From NCBI GenBank assembly GCA_946902875.1, contig OX336345.1:17267395-17331394 (forward strand): DNA of 64,000 bases, read 5' to 3'. Below the pieces are notes generated by a model. It made no database searches, was not told the DNA's origin, and was given only the letters and a program-made list of their open reading frames with translations. The DNA comes from Nematopogon swammerdamellus (taxonomy: Eukaryota > Arthropoda > Insecta > Lepidoptera > Adelidae). Shown piece after piece: positions 32,629 through 40,108 of this stretch (position 1 is the stretch's first letter; each line of letters opens with the position of its first letter). The translations under genes and the position numbers were made by a program.

Positions 32629-32844
32629 TACGTCTGCGATGCAGGTGCAGATCGTTTGCATTGCAGAGCTCTTTGAGCGTTAAAATCGCTTTTTGATCGG
32701 TAAACTGAATGCCGATGGCAGAATGGTAATGTTTAGGTGCTAAATAGATTACAGTTTTCACAGCAATCGATATGAAGATACGATGGCTATACCGAAGAAT
32801 GAAAAAACCAAGTAATAAATGCGATCGAATTTTAAACCTTTTAT
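32629..32844. other. Left subterminal non-coding region
   Basis: No gene. It includes GCGATGCAGGTGCAGATCG next to the hairpin and ends at the poly(A) signal of the minus-strand gene block. Confidence 0.5.
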
Positions 32845-32845
32845 T
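32840..32845 (-). promoter_or_regulatory. Poly(A) signal AATAAA for the minus-strand gene block
   Basis: On the minus strand the stop codon of the last gene runs into the signal (TAAATAAAA), so AATAAA overlaps the final TAA. Its place after the last gene suits termination of the capsid transcript. Confidence 0.6.
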
Positions 32846-33327
32846 TAAAAAATTATATTTTCATCACACCACTTCTTTAGACATATTACATTTTTCAAAG
32901 CACAACATTTCTTATGACTTATACAATTATAATAGTATGGCTCATCACAATACTTTTCTTCTAAAATCTTAAAATTAGGACAATTCAAGCTTTCTAGATT
33001 TATTACATTTTCATTTCCAAGTAATTGTATTATCCATGCCACTTTTTCTTCACCTTTACAATAAATTTTTTTATCGCTAAAATACGGTTTAACAATTTTA
33101 TTAAATTCATACATATGCATGAAACCCCCGCCCCAGGAAATTTCCCGATTTCGTTGCAGCCAATTGACTTGTCTTCTTTCTTCAATGCTTAATTTCTCAT
33201 AGGGAAATGGTGCTTTTAGAACAAAAACTTGTGTATTCGTGTCTGCAAGCATCGCTAGTTCTTTGAGAATAAATTTGTTCTCAGAAGTTTTAAATCCTTG
33301 AACGTCCACTATGATAGGTTGAGCCAT
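32845..33327 (-). CDS. Small Polinton protein, possible DnaQ/Maelstrom-like nuclease fold
   Basis: 160 aa, last gene of the minus-strand block. It starts MAQPIIVDVQGFKTSENKF: a beta strand with a lone Asp followed by KFILKELA, as at the start of DnaQ/RNase H-fold exonucleases. The C-terminal part has a C-x3-H-x3-CC pattern (NCISHKKCCALKNV) preceded by NLESLNCPNF. A degenerate DnaQ fold with a Cys/His metal site is known from Maelstrom, so the same fold is plausible here; this is inference from pattern only and no catalytic acid set is evident. Its ATG overlaps the capsid gene stop (TAATG), suggesting coupled translation. Similar small ORFs accompany insect Polintons; the role is unknown. Confidence 0.75.
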   Translation of the reverse strand: MAQPIIVDVQGFKTSENKFILKELAMLADTNTQVFVLKAPFPYEKLSIEERRQVNWLQRNREISWGGGFMHMYEFNKIVKPYFSDKKIYCKGEEKVAWIIQLLGNENVINLESLNCPNFKILEEKYCDEPYYYNCISHKKCCALKNVICLKKWCDENIIF

Positions 33328-34538
33328 TATGTTAGTTTCCTCACAATACTGCTTAGAGGCTTATATTCTATTAAACAGTCGTTAATTATAAGACAGTAAG
33401 CTGCTGTTTTGTCAGGTATTTCCTGCTGGCTCTGAATTTCCAGTCGAACGTCAATTACCCCAGCTTTCACAGTCTCGTTTTGATGAGAACAGTCTATTAC
33501 GAAAAGTGGTGCTTTTGTTTTAAAATCGGTTAAACTTAGCAACGAGCTCGGCTGACGGCCGTAGTAAGACTGTTGAAACTTGCAGTATAACTCGTATAAT
33601 AAAGCATACTTCGACTCATTAAATTTTATGGAGAGGAGGTCATACGGGTAATAAGTTGAATTTAAAAAGACTTTAACATCAATCAAATTACAATGATCAA
33701 ATTCGGACATGTTTCCTTGAGAATTTTTGCGATTCGTTTGAAGACCTAAGACAACAAATCTAGGCTTTTCTAACTGATTCGATGTTTTAATAGACCATGT
33801 GTGTTTGGTTGTTCTAGGTAGAAGAGGGTACTCATATAAATCCCAGTTTCTAAAAGCAATTTTTAATGATTTATCTTTTTCCAGGTGCCTGAGTAAATTT
33901 AAACGCATGCGATCTGACACTTTAACGTGAGGCATTCTCCAAATTATTTTTGAAATAAATACTTCAGAAATAAATTCACCTTGATTCAGTTTTAAGGAAT
34001 TCACGTTGCTGCTACTTCTCAAAAGCACAAGCTCATGTTTGCAGTTAACTATAATTTTTTTGAAATCCTCTGCAAAGCCTAGAATTCTATTGAGGGGGAT
34101 GTTAACGGTAAAATTTCCATCGCTATTAACACCATCTGTATACCATCCCCATGCTCCAGCCATTTTCGACTCATTTTCATTCATCGAAATGTATGATTTC
34201 ATAGTTGTTGTTATACCAGCGTTTTTTATTTTATCTATTTCAACACCATTAAGCTCATATCGTATGTCTTGAAATAAAAATAAAATGGAATTGTTGATTA
34301 AATGCATATTAGGCAATTTCTCAGTTTTATTATCAGCATTCGATTTGTACGCACGAAATACACCCTCCATGTACAGGGAACTTTCTGATGGTAGTACATA
34401 CAAATCTTGCTGGTTTATCGGTATTCTAATCTCATCGTTGTTACTGAAACTATTGACATAGGGCTTATAGGAATGAATTTCAAAGCTTTCTATAGAATCA
34501 TCTTGCTCGGGCAATGCTGTTACATCGAAAATGCTCAT
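33327..34538 (-). CDS. Major capsid protein, double jelly-roll type
   Basis: 403 aa, starting MSIFDVTALPEQDDSIESFE. Long beta-rich sequence without cysteine clusters or signal peptide, in the position and gene order of the Polinton capsid protein (called PX in early Polinton literature). It has blocks typical of insect double jelly-roll proteins: EIRIPINQQDLYVLPSES, an MAGAWGWYTDG turn, ISKIIWRMPHVKVSDRMRL, and YYGRQPSSLLSLTDF near the end. Trimers of such proteins make the hexons of icosahedral shells. It is somewhat shorter than adenovirus hexon but usual for this lineage. It opens at an ATG that overlaps the stop of the 46-aa gene (ATGA) and closes with a stop overlapping the next ATG (TAATG). 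No disabling mutation. Assignment rests on pattern and neighbours; a structure prediction would settle it. Confidence 0.85.
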   Translation of the reverse strand: MSIFDVTALPEQDDSIESFEIHSYKPYVNSFSNNDEIRIPINQQDLYVLPSESSLYMEGVFRAYKSNADNKTEKLPNMHLINNSILFLFQDIRYELNGVEIDKIKNAGITTTMKSYISMNENESKMAGAWGWYTDGVNSDGNFTVNIPLNRILGFAEDFKKIIVNCKHELVLLRSSSNVNSLKLNQGEFISEVFISKIIWRMPHVKVSDRMRLNLLRHLEKDKSLKIAFRNWDLYEYPLLPRTTKHTWSIKTSNQLEKPRFVVLGLQTNRKNSQGNMSEFDHCNLIDVKVFLNSTYYPYDLLSIKFNESKYALLYELYCKFQQSYYGRQPSSLLSLTDFKTKAPLFVIDCSHQNETVKAGVIDVRLEIQSQQEIPDKTAAYCLIINDCLIEYKPLSSIVRKLT

Positions 34539-34675
34539 TTTTGTATTAATCCGATTAACCGTAAAAATTGTTTATTCTCTTTTGTTAATTTAATCACGCG
34601 TCGTTCTTGCCGAGCGATGCGTCTGTTACTGGCACATTGTTTAGGGGGAGGTGCTAATTTATTGAACACTAGCAT
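34535..34675 (-). CDS. 46-aa basic micro-protein between penton and capsid genes
   Basis: An ATG at 34675-34673 lies inside the last codons of the penton-like gene (overlap ATGCTAG), and its TGA at 34537-34535 overlaps the capsid ATG (ATGA). The product begins MLVFNKLAPPPKQC, then an arginine-rich stretch (NRRIARQERRVIKL) and TKENKQFLRLIGLIQK. The exact nesting between two genes, the strongly basic middle and the conserved-looking TKENKQFL tail argue for a real gene. A role in DNA condensation or capsid assembly is only a guess. I recall comparable short basic ORFs beside capsid genes of insect Polintons, but could not compare them here. Confidence 0.65.
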   Translation of the reverse strand: MLVFNKLAPPPKQCASNRRIARQERRVIKLTKENKQFLRLIGLIQK

Positions 34676-35349
34676 GATTTTTTTCTTAAATGCAGACACA
34701 TATGTATATCTTCCTTGCGAAGATTAACTAAACTATTACCTCCGTCGAGTATTCTTATGGTTATTGCTGATATTGTTTGCTGATTGACGGGGAAGTAGAT
34801 AATATTTTCAGGTTTTTCTAAAATCCTATAACCTGGAGGTGAATTAGGAATAAATTCGTGAATTATATGCGATGGTTTCCCGTTTATAAAAGAGCCATTC
34901 ACAATATCGCATTCGATTCTTATGACTGCTGTAGGTAGAATGGCGATCGTTTGAGTCGATTCATGAGTTATATTTGCTTTCAGCATCTCTCGGGGGAACC
35001 CGAGCAGAGAAACTATTGAATTTGGCTTCTCAAAGTGAACATCTTTCGAACAGTTGATGCTGCACTTCAAAGTGTTATTATTGGATGTAATATTAATATT
35101 ACATTTATTAATTAAATTATTTTTCAGGAATTCGCTTATATCTTGCAGCTCGTAAGAGCCTTCGGGAATTTCTAAGACATCACTATCGTTAAAATGAAAT
35201 TTGTTATTTTTATAGTCAACATTCGGAATAGAATTAAATGTTGCAAAATAGAGCAATCCACACTCGTATTCTCCGTTCAGTTCAAGTGCAGGCAAATAAT
35301 TGCTGGTTAAGAGGGAATCGGTGCCGTGAATTGACAGAGTGAAAGACAT
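34669..35349 (-). CDS. Penton-like (minor capsid) protein
   Basis: 226 aa, starting MSFTLSIHGTDSLLTSNYLP. The N-terminal half has the LELNGEYECGLLYFATFNSIPN and SYELQDISEFL blocks; the second half has a beta-rich segment (IRIECDIVNGSFINGKPSH, RILDGGNSLVNLRKEDIHM) as in the single jelly-roll minor capsid protein (PY) of Polintons. It lies directly upstream of the micro-protein and the major capsid gene and downstream of the protease, the usual order. It would form the vertex pentamers. Start 34 nt after the protease stop. No breaks. The function call is from length, position and pattern, not from an alignment. Confidence 0.7.
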   Translation of the reverse strand: MSFTLSIHGTDSLLTSNYLPALELNGEYECGLLYFATFNSIPNVDYKNNKFHFNDSDVLEIPEGSYELQDISEFLKNNLINKCNINITSNNNTLKCSINCSKDVHFEKPNSIVSLLGFPREMLKANITHESTQTIAILPTAVIRIECDIVNGSFINGKPSHIIHEFIPNSPPGYRILEKPENIIYFPVNQQTISAITIRILDGGNSLVNLRKEDIHMCLHLRKKSC

Positions 35350-35382
35350 TTTCGAAATGAATGCGTTTTACTAACGTCTGCA

Positions 35383-35760
35383 TTATAAATGTATTTCCCA
35401 AAATTTGCGGAGGAATTTGACACACAGATGACCGCAATTTTTAGCATGATCTTTTTGATATTTTTTATAGTTATAATAAATTTTACACGTTTTTAAATAA
35501 TGTATTAATTCTAGCGGTGGCTGTAAATTTCCAAAACTATCGAAATATTCAGCATAATTATTTATTTTAGCATAGGCCACCCAGTGAGTTCCATGGTTTT
35601 TATTGCTATCCAAATTAAGAACACCGCACTCAATTTTTTTAGGCTTATGAGGCAGGGCATCCCTCATGTACACATTTCTAAAGTGCGGTATATCCTGAGC
35701 ATGTTCCAAGATATCTATATTTGTGAGCGCTCTTCTAGGCAGCCTTTTGATCAGTTTTTT
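35383..35760 (-). CDS. Adenovirus-type cysteine protease (maturation protease)
   Basis: C5/Ulp1-type protease. Catalytic set visible: His in NHGTHWVAYAK, Asp in AEYFDSFGNLQPP, Gln in KKYQKDH and Cys in KNCGHLCVKF, with Gln to Cys spacing of 7 as in adenain. The first ATG in frame lies after part of the N-terminal domain (35657-35655, VYMRDALP), yet the frame stays open with family-like sequence up to about 35760, where it begins inside the end of the PLA2-like gene. No AUG exists in that segment. This fits production by -1 frameshifting from the PLA2-like frame, or non-AUG initiation (for example TTG at 35709). It cleaves structural precursors during virion maturation. About 125 codons from the overlap; ends at TAA 35383-35385. 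Confidence 0.9.
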   Translation of the reverse strand, partial: KKLIKRLPRRALTNIDILEHAQDIPHFRNVYMRDALPHKPKKIECGVLNLDSNKNHGTHWVAYAKINNYAEYFDSFGNLQPPLELIHYLKTCKIYYNYKKYQKDHAKNCGHLCVKFLRKFWEIHL

Positions 35761-36494
35761 GAACCATTAAAAAATAATCCAGCTCCATTTTTATAATGTT
35801 TGAGATATAAACCATGTCCTATAGCGATTGATTCCATGGCGCTATTATGACGATGTGCTTCTTTCAAATCTTCTCTAGCTATTTTGTAATCATTCACGGC
35901 TTTAGCGATTCCAGCAGCCCCTCCAGCCAAGCTGCCTAAAGCAGATAGGCCTGCAAAAATTGGTATAAGCGGTAATATACCACCTGTTTTTGGAATTGGT
36001 ATTACTCTAGGCAATGAAATGCATGCATTCCTCGGAATAATCTTTTTTGCAAAAGCAAGCGCCCGACGAATAACCGTTTTATTGCTTTTGGATTTAATTT
36101 TTCCTAATTTAGTCTTAATTTTTTTTATCGCTGTCTTAAACGTTTTTATTTTTTTCTTTACACCGGCCCCCGCTTTCACTTTCGCCTTCATAATATTTTT
36201 CACCAGCCATGAAGCGATTTTTTCTCCTCTCCCTGCATCAGCACACTTTGAACGTTTCCCCGCTCTATCCATCAATTTTAAATCAGCTATACGTCTAACG
36301 CCCAAATTTTTTGATTTCATATATTCTATATCGTGTTCTCGACAGTAATCGTCCAATTGATTAACCCCCGTATCACCTCGCTGCAGTCTTTTATTTAAAC
36401 GCGTCCCCGGACCGCAATAATTATAGCCAGGCAGATGAATTTCAAAAGGTAAATTATTTATCAATGTATCGACTATTCCCTCCCCTTTCATCAC
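35751..36494 (-). CDS. Phospholipase A2-like virion protein
   Basis: 247 aa. N-terminal PLA2-like domain: calcium loop YNYCGPGT (residues 24-31) and catalytic dyad CREHDIEY (His54, Asp55), the same arrangement as the parvovirus VP1u and adintovirus PLA2 domains that breach endosomal membranes. A very lysine-rich middle (about 100-145) could bind DNA. The C-terminal third has a glycine/alanine-rich hydrophobic segment (PIFAGLSALGSLAGGAAGIA) and ends NGAGLFFNGSKN. Such a protein is probably internal to the capsid and released on entry. Its stop TGA (35751-35753) follows an in-phase A_AAA_AAC heptamer, linking it to the protease frame. Start ATGATG at 36494; the second ATG is equally possible. 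Intact. Confidence 0.88.
   Translation of the reverse strand: MMKGEGIVDTLINNLPFEIHLPGYNYCGPGTRLNKRLQRGDTGVNQLDDYCREHDIEYMKSKNLGVRRIADLKLMDRAGKRSKCADAGRGEKIASWLVKNIMKAKVKAGAGVKKKIKTFKTAIKKIKTKLGKIKSKSNKTVIRRALAFAKKIIPRNACISLPRVIPIPKTGGILPLIPIFAGLSALGSLAGGAAGIAKAVNDYKIAREDLKEAHRHNSAMESIAIGHGLYLKHYKNGAGLFFNGSKN
35754..35760 (-). promoter_or_regulatory. Candidate -1 frameshift slippery heptamer A_AAA_AAC
   Basis: On the minus strand the last codons of the PLA2-like frame are TCA AAA AAC TGA. The heptamer A AAA AAC is in the required X XXY YYZ phase, immediately before the stop. A -1 slip enters exactly the open protease frame. No strong stem is obvious in the next 10-40 nt, so a stimulator is unproven. 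Confidence 0.6.
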
Positions 36495-36543
36495 TTAATA
36501 TCAAATGAACGTTTTAGCAAGCGTTTCAAGTTTTTATAACTAA

Positions 36544-37470
36544 TTATACCTTGTTATCAGCATCTATCCAGCTATTTTCAGACGCGGGAAGACCCAGCCA
36601 TTTTACAAACACTTTTTCCCCATTTCTTTTTAAAACTTTTTCAACCAGGTAAATATCTGGATATCTTGTTTTCATCAGTTCTTGCTCATAAAAACATCCT
36701 GATATAATTTGGCCGTGCATATCGCTTAATATATACGAGGCAGGCCTCACTGTTTTTATTTTAGCTATTTTAAACAGTTCAGTTGACCAATTCGGATTAT
36801 ATCCCTTGGCAAAAGCTCCCTTGTATTTGCTTATACGGACATGATCACCTATTTTAAATTTCGGGGGTAGCAGCGCGTTTGCATATTTTTTTCTACTTTT
36901 TTCAATATTTGCATGAACAGCAGCCGCGTTATAATTGCTCACAATTGCAGGTTTAAAACGCGTGGTGCTGTGCACTGTATTATTGTAATTAGTCATTATA
37001 TTTGCAAGTGGTTTTCCAACCCATTTATAGTTACCATTTAAACTGAATGTTTTATACAATCGGGTTTTTAGCGTTCTTATAAAACGTTCAACGATCGAAG
37101 CTTTCTTGATAGAATATGTTGAATAATGATTAATAGATTGTTTCACCATAAATTTTTTAAATTTTTCATTGTAAAATTCTTTCCCGTGATCGGTCTGCAG
37201 GTGTGCGGGTTTTCTCCCCTTTTTTAAAATTACCTCCATCGCATTACAAATATCCTCCTTATTTTTTGTCTTCACAGGAACTGCCCATGCTAATTTCGAA
37301 AATCCGTCAATTACAACTAGTATTAATTTATATCCTCTGTTATACCGTTGAAAACTTCTCATCTCAGCCAGATCTGCTTGCCATAAATCGTCTATGCCTC
37401 GAAGCTCTACTATTCGCGTCGGAAAATTTCTACGAGCGGGTTTATGAATTTCTTCGACAACAGCCTCCAT
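36544..37470 (-). CDS. Retrovirus-type integrase with C-terminal chromodomain
   Basis: 308 aa. Core rve domain with catalytic D33 (WQADLAEM), D94 (LQTDHGKEFY) and E128 (ASIVERFIRTLK), the DDE triad of Polinton integrases. An SH3-like segment follows (FKIGDHVRISKYKGAFAKGY), then a chromodomain at about 270-308 (YLVEKVLKRNGEKVFVKWLG, ENSW), which can steer integration to modified chromatin. No separate N-terminal zinc finger is seen. It catalyses strand transfer and accounts for the 6-bp duplication. The ATG overlaps the upstream gene stop (TAATG at 37468-37472). All catalytic residues are present and the frame is open. Confidence 0.95.
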   Translation of the reverse strand: MEAVVEEIHKPARRNFPTRIVELRGIDDLWQADLAEMRSFQRYNRGYKLILVVIDGFSKLAWAVPVKTKNKEDICNAMEVILKKGRKPAHLQTDHGKEFYNEKFKKFMVKQSINHYSTYSIKKASIVERFIRTLKTRLYKTFSLNGNYKWVGKPLANIMTNYNNTVHSTTRFKPAIVSNYNAAAVHANIEKSRKKYANALLPPKFKIGDHVRISKYKGAFAKGYNPNWSTELFKIAKIKTVRPASYILSDMHGQIISGCFYEQELMKTRYPDIYLVEKVLKRNGEKVFVKWLGLPASENSWIDADNKV

Positions 37471-37820
37471 TATGAAGATTTATTTTCTCCTTCAAGGCTA
37501 TGAACGTCTGCTTTAGTATAGATCTTTCGCTCGAAATGAGATTGTAGCAATTCAATATCGTGTTTTATATCAGCTTGAAATCGATGAAAGCTATCGCTTA
37601 ACTGTTTGTTGCTGCAAAATTCCTTAAGGAGGTTATCGATATAAGATTTTGTAACAGCATCATTTGATTCTTTCGGGGGCAGAAGCCCTGTCAATCTCGA
37701 TGATCGTGCATCAATATTGCCATCTCCAGTTCTATGGAAGCATGAATCTATATGATCACGTTGAAGCTCAGAAAGCCTAAGTCTTTTGTGCACATGCTGG
37801 CCGAATTTATCAATATTCAT
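37470..37820 (-). CDS. Polinton-associated protein, 116 aa, unknown function
   Basis: Starts MNIDKFGQHVHKRLRL and contains RLTGLLPPKESNDAVTKSYI, which resembles the short 'P...DAVxKxYVD' motif found at the base of many phage and viral tail- or fibre-like proteins. The C-terminal half is predicted helical with heptad-like leucines (IKHDIELLQSHFERKIY). Together these suggest a trimeric or coiled-coil attachment protein, but this is inference. It is followed by the integrase gene with a TAATG overlap. No catalytic motif. Confidence 0.7.
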   Translation of the reverse strand: MNIDKFGQHVHKRLRLSELQRDHIDSCFHRTGDGNIDARSSRLTGLLPPKESNDAVTKSYIDNLLKEFCSNKQLSDSFHRFQADIKHDIELLQSHFERKIYTKADVHSLEGENKSS

Positions 37821-37893
37821 TTTAGCAAGCCTCGGAAATAATTGCTGCGAAAGTTTGAATGTTACTGAGCGTATAAACCATCAACACCACATT

Positions 37894-38844
37894 TTATACA
37901 TTAATAACGCCGCATTCTTTTAACTCTTCTAAAATAGATATAATCTCATTATCGAGGCCTGTATTTCCTGCATCCCGCGATGCGATTAGCAAACGGAGGC
38001 GGTCGACTAATTCATTCGGATCATCCCAGTAAACATAGGAGGTATTTTTCTTCAACATTTTCATACTAGGCAGACCATTTCCTGATGTATAGCCATCGCC
38101 ATCCGTCTTCCGATCCAAATTTAGCAGTGGTTTTATTATATACCGATATTTAATACCTTTATTACTCTTTACAGGTTTAGTGGGATCATAATTTCGTTTA
38201 TGCACGCTAGTTTCTAACAAAATTTCTTTATACTTAATTTTGTCCGCTGCTGTTATTTTGCTTAAATTTGGACTTTTCTTGAATAATAACTCTCTTAAAC
38301 CAGGCGATAATTTGTATTTAAAACCTGCCAGCGTAATCTCATCGTTTTCTATTCTAACAGGGTTTTTACCTATCATTGTTTTTCCTCTGTCTACTCTCAC
38401 ACCGAAGGGGACATCCAGTTTTATCATATCTGTAAGACGAGGTCTATTAGCGCCCGCGTCGCCGCTTCCTGATTCTAGCGAAGAAGCCGATGATTGGCGG
38501 ATGAAAGTTGTATTAGGAGATTCGAATATCTCAACATCTTTTTCCTCCTCCGAATCTAACTCGGCACCATCGCTAATATTGCTATGGTTATGCGAGTCGA
38601 ATTTGTTGCTCAATTGATCGTCATCATGAATTTCCTGAGAGTGTTCAAATTCCCGACCTGAGTTTGCATTCGCGGAGCGGTCAGCAATTTTTTTCAGCGG
38701 TTGAATAATTGGCTGGAACATGTCTTCCATCACTTTCTCGTCATGCATTTTATTTTCCCGCATTTCACAAACTTTTTTCTTAACCGCTTGTACAGATTTT
38801 ATAATTTCCTCTTTGATGGATTTGTTTTTATTAATATTTATCAT
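37894..38844 (-). CDS. Polinton-associated protein, probable DUF8207 family
   Basis: 316 aa. N-terminal 60 residues are basic and helical (KEEIIKSVQAVKKKVCEMRE), then a long acidic and serine-rich low-complexity linker (about 65-130), then a globular C-terminal part with GFKYKLSPGLRELLFKK, YVYWDDPNELVDRLRLLIAS and ILEELKECGVI. The 'YWDDPNELVDRL' end is what I recall as the DUF8207 domain common in insect transposon-linked proteins; its function is not known. It lies between the packaging ATPase and the 116-aa gene. Intact frame with a good ATG. A capsid-associated or DNA-binding role is possible from the charge pattern only. Confidence 0.75.
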   Translation of the reverse strand: MININKNKSIKEEIIKSVQAVKKKVCEMRENKMHDEKVMEDMFQPIIQPLKKIADRSANANSGREFEHSQEIHDDDQLSNKFDSHNHSNISDGAELDSEEEKDVEIFESPNTTFIRQSSASSLESGSGDAGANRPRLTDMIKLDVPFGVRVDRGKTMIGKNPVRIENDEITLAGFKYKLSPGLRELLFKKSPNLSKITAADKIKYKEILLETSVHKRNYDPTKPVKSNKGIKYRYIIKPLLNLDRKTDGDGYTSGNGLPSMKMLKKNTSYVYWDDPNELVDRLRLLIASRDAGNTGLDNEIISILEELKECGVINV

Positions 38845-38938
38845 GATAATTGTTATAAAAAATTAAAAGACAACCTATTACCATTAAAATTTAAGTATTA
38901 ATGAGCTTTGACTCTTCCCTCGAGACATTTTAAAGATT

Positions 38939-39631
38939 TTATTCGCTGGAAAGATATTCATCAAAATTTTTTCTATACCGCCCATTACTCTTTTCGCAGT
39001 CCTTATTAATTACCAAGAAATTATAGGGCTCGCTCCAAATTCTCGCCGCAATATGACGGAAATCATTAAACGACATATCGCTATTAACATGCTCATCGTA
39101 AACATGTTTCAGATTTACATCATCCTGCCGAAAAAGTATAATCAAATTAGCATTATCCCTCACAAGCTGCTTCGGTATCTTCGAGTATGTTTGAGTCAAG
39201 TAAAAACAGTCGATAAATGCATGTCTTCCCATCGAAAAGAAATCGCGAATATTATTCTGCTTTTCACACGCAATATCATCAAAAATAAAAATGGAATCCG
39301 GCAATGTTTCCAGGAGTGATATAACTTTTTCATTATCATTAAATTTTTCAAATCTTACTTCAGGTATATTATCGAAAACTTTGCTAAGGAAAAGGTATTT
39401 CGGTTGGAATATTGTTTTTGAGTAAAGATAAATGTTTCTATATTTTAACCCATTCTCGTGTAATAAGAGTGCTAAAATCAGGTTTGTTTTCCCGGAATTA
39501 CTGGCTCCGCATACTAAAGATCTTATACTATTCGGTAGAAGACTGCAATGCCTCGGCGCTGAATTTTCACTTTCACCGCAGCGATAAGCGAAATTTAAAT
39601 CTAATAATATAGGTTGTTTTACAAATTTCAT
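38939..39631 (-). CDS. DNA packaging ATPase (FtsK/HerA, A32-like)
   Basis: 230 aa. Walker A GASNSGKT at residues 42-49, Walker B IFIFDD at 113-118 and a downstream polar motif (FYLTQTYSKIPKQLVRDNAN) with the sensor-like Gln/Asn residues of A32-type ATPases. It pumps the genome into the preformed capsid. First gene of the minus-strand block, preceded by a TATA-like TATAAAA (39710-39716) in a region shared with the divergent plus-strand gene. Length and motif spacing are normal for Polintons. Intact. Confidence 0.93.
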   Translation of the reverse strand: MKFVKQPILLDLNFAYRCGESENSAPRHCSLLPNSIRSLVCGASNSGKTNLILALLLHENGLKYRNIYLYSKTIFQPKYLFLSKVFDNIPEVRFEKFNDNEKVISLLETLPDSIFIFDDIACEKQNNIRDFFSMGRHAFIDCFYLTQTYSKIPKQLVRDNANLIILFRQDDVNLKHVYDEHVNSDMSFNDFRHIAARIWSEPYNFLVINKDCEKSNGRYRKNFDEYLSSE

Positions 39632-40108
39632 GACCGCTATACTCCTAATATAATTCCTTACTCAGCTGCTGAATGCACATATATGATTATCTTCAGCAAA
39701 GCCACCCCCTTTTATAAATTCCGGCTGTATGAAAAAAAAACAAAAAGTTTTACATGCAATATAATCTAAAAAAGGGGTGTATGCCTAATTAACGCTTTAC
39801 TATGCGCGAATTTGACATCCGCAATGCTTTCAGCGATGCGTGTCTAGAAAGCTCGTGCACACCACTGTAGGTACTAATCGATGAAAAAGAAAAAAAATCA
39901 TGTTGCGACATCTGCAATGATTTCAGCGGAACGTGTCTAGCAAGCTCGCACATGTATCTGCAGGTGCTACTCGATGAAAAAAAAACATGTTAGAACAGGT
40001 TTTACTTGAAATATTGATGAAATTTAATTTCACAGCTGCAGCGATGCGAATCCCTCCGCTCTCGCGGCACTTCAGCTTTACATTTCGAATACTTCGCACG
40101 CCTGCATC
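39632..40108. promoter_or_regulatory. Divergent promoter region with a 93-bp tandem duplication
   Basis: Between two divergent genes. Minus-strand TATAAAA at 39710-39716 and CATTCAG (39669-39675) could drive the ATPase block. A unit of about 93 bp (GACATC-GCAATG-TTTCAGCG-CGTGTCTAG-AAGCTCG-CGATGAAAAA) starts at 39814 and again at 39907, with about 80% identity by eye. Duplicated upstream elements may be binding sites or a replication or packaging signal. Confidence 0.6.

Noticed and set aside
34006..34272. Antisense ORFs over the Polinton genes (also 36019-36348, 38240-38617, 39053-39319)
   Set aside because: Shadows of the real minus-strand genes with no domain or promoter.
35381..35385. TAATG at the protease stop as a further reinitiation site
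   Set aside because: That ATG is out of frame with the penton-like gene, whose start is 34 nt further on, and gives only a short ORF.
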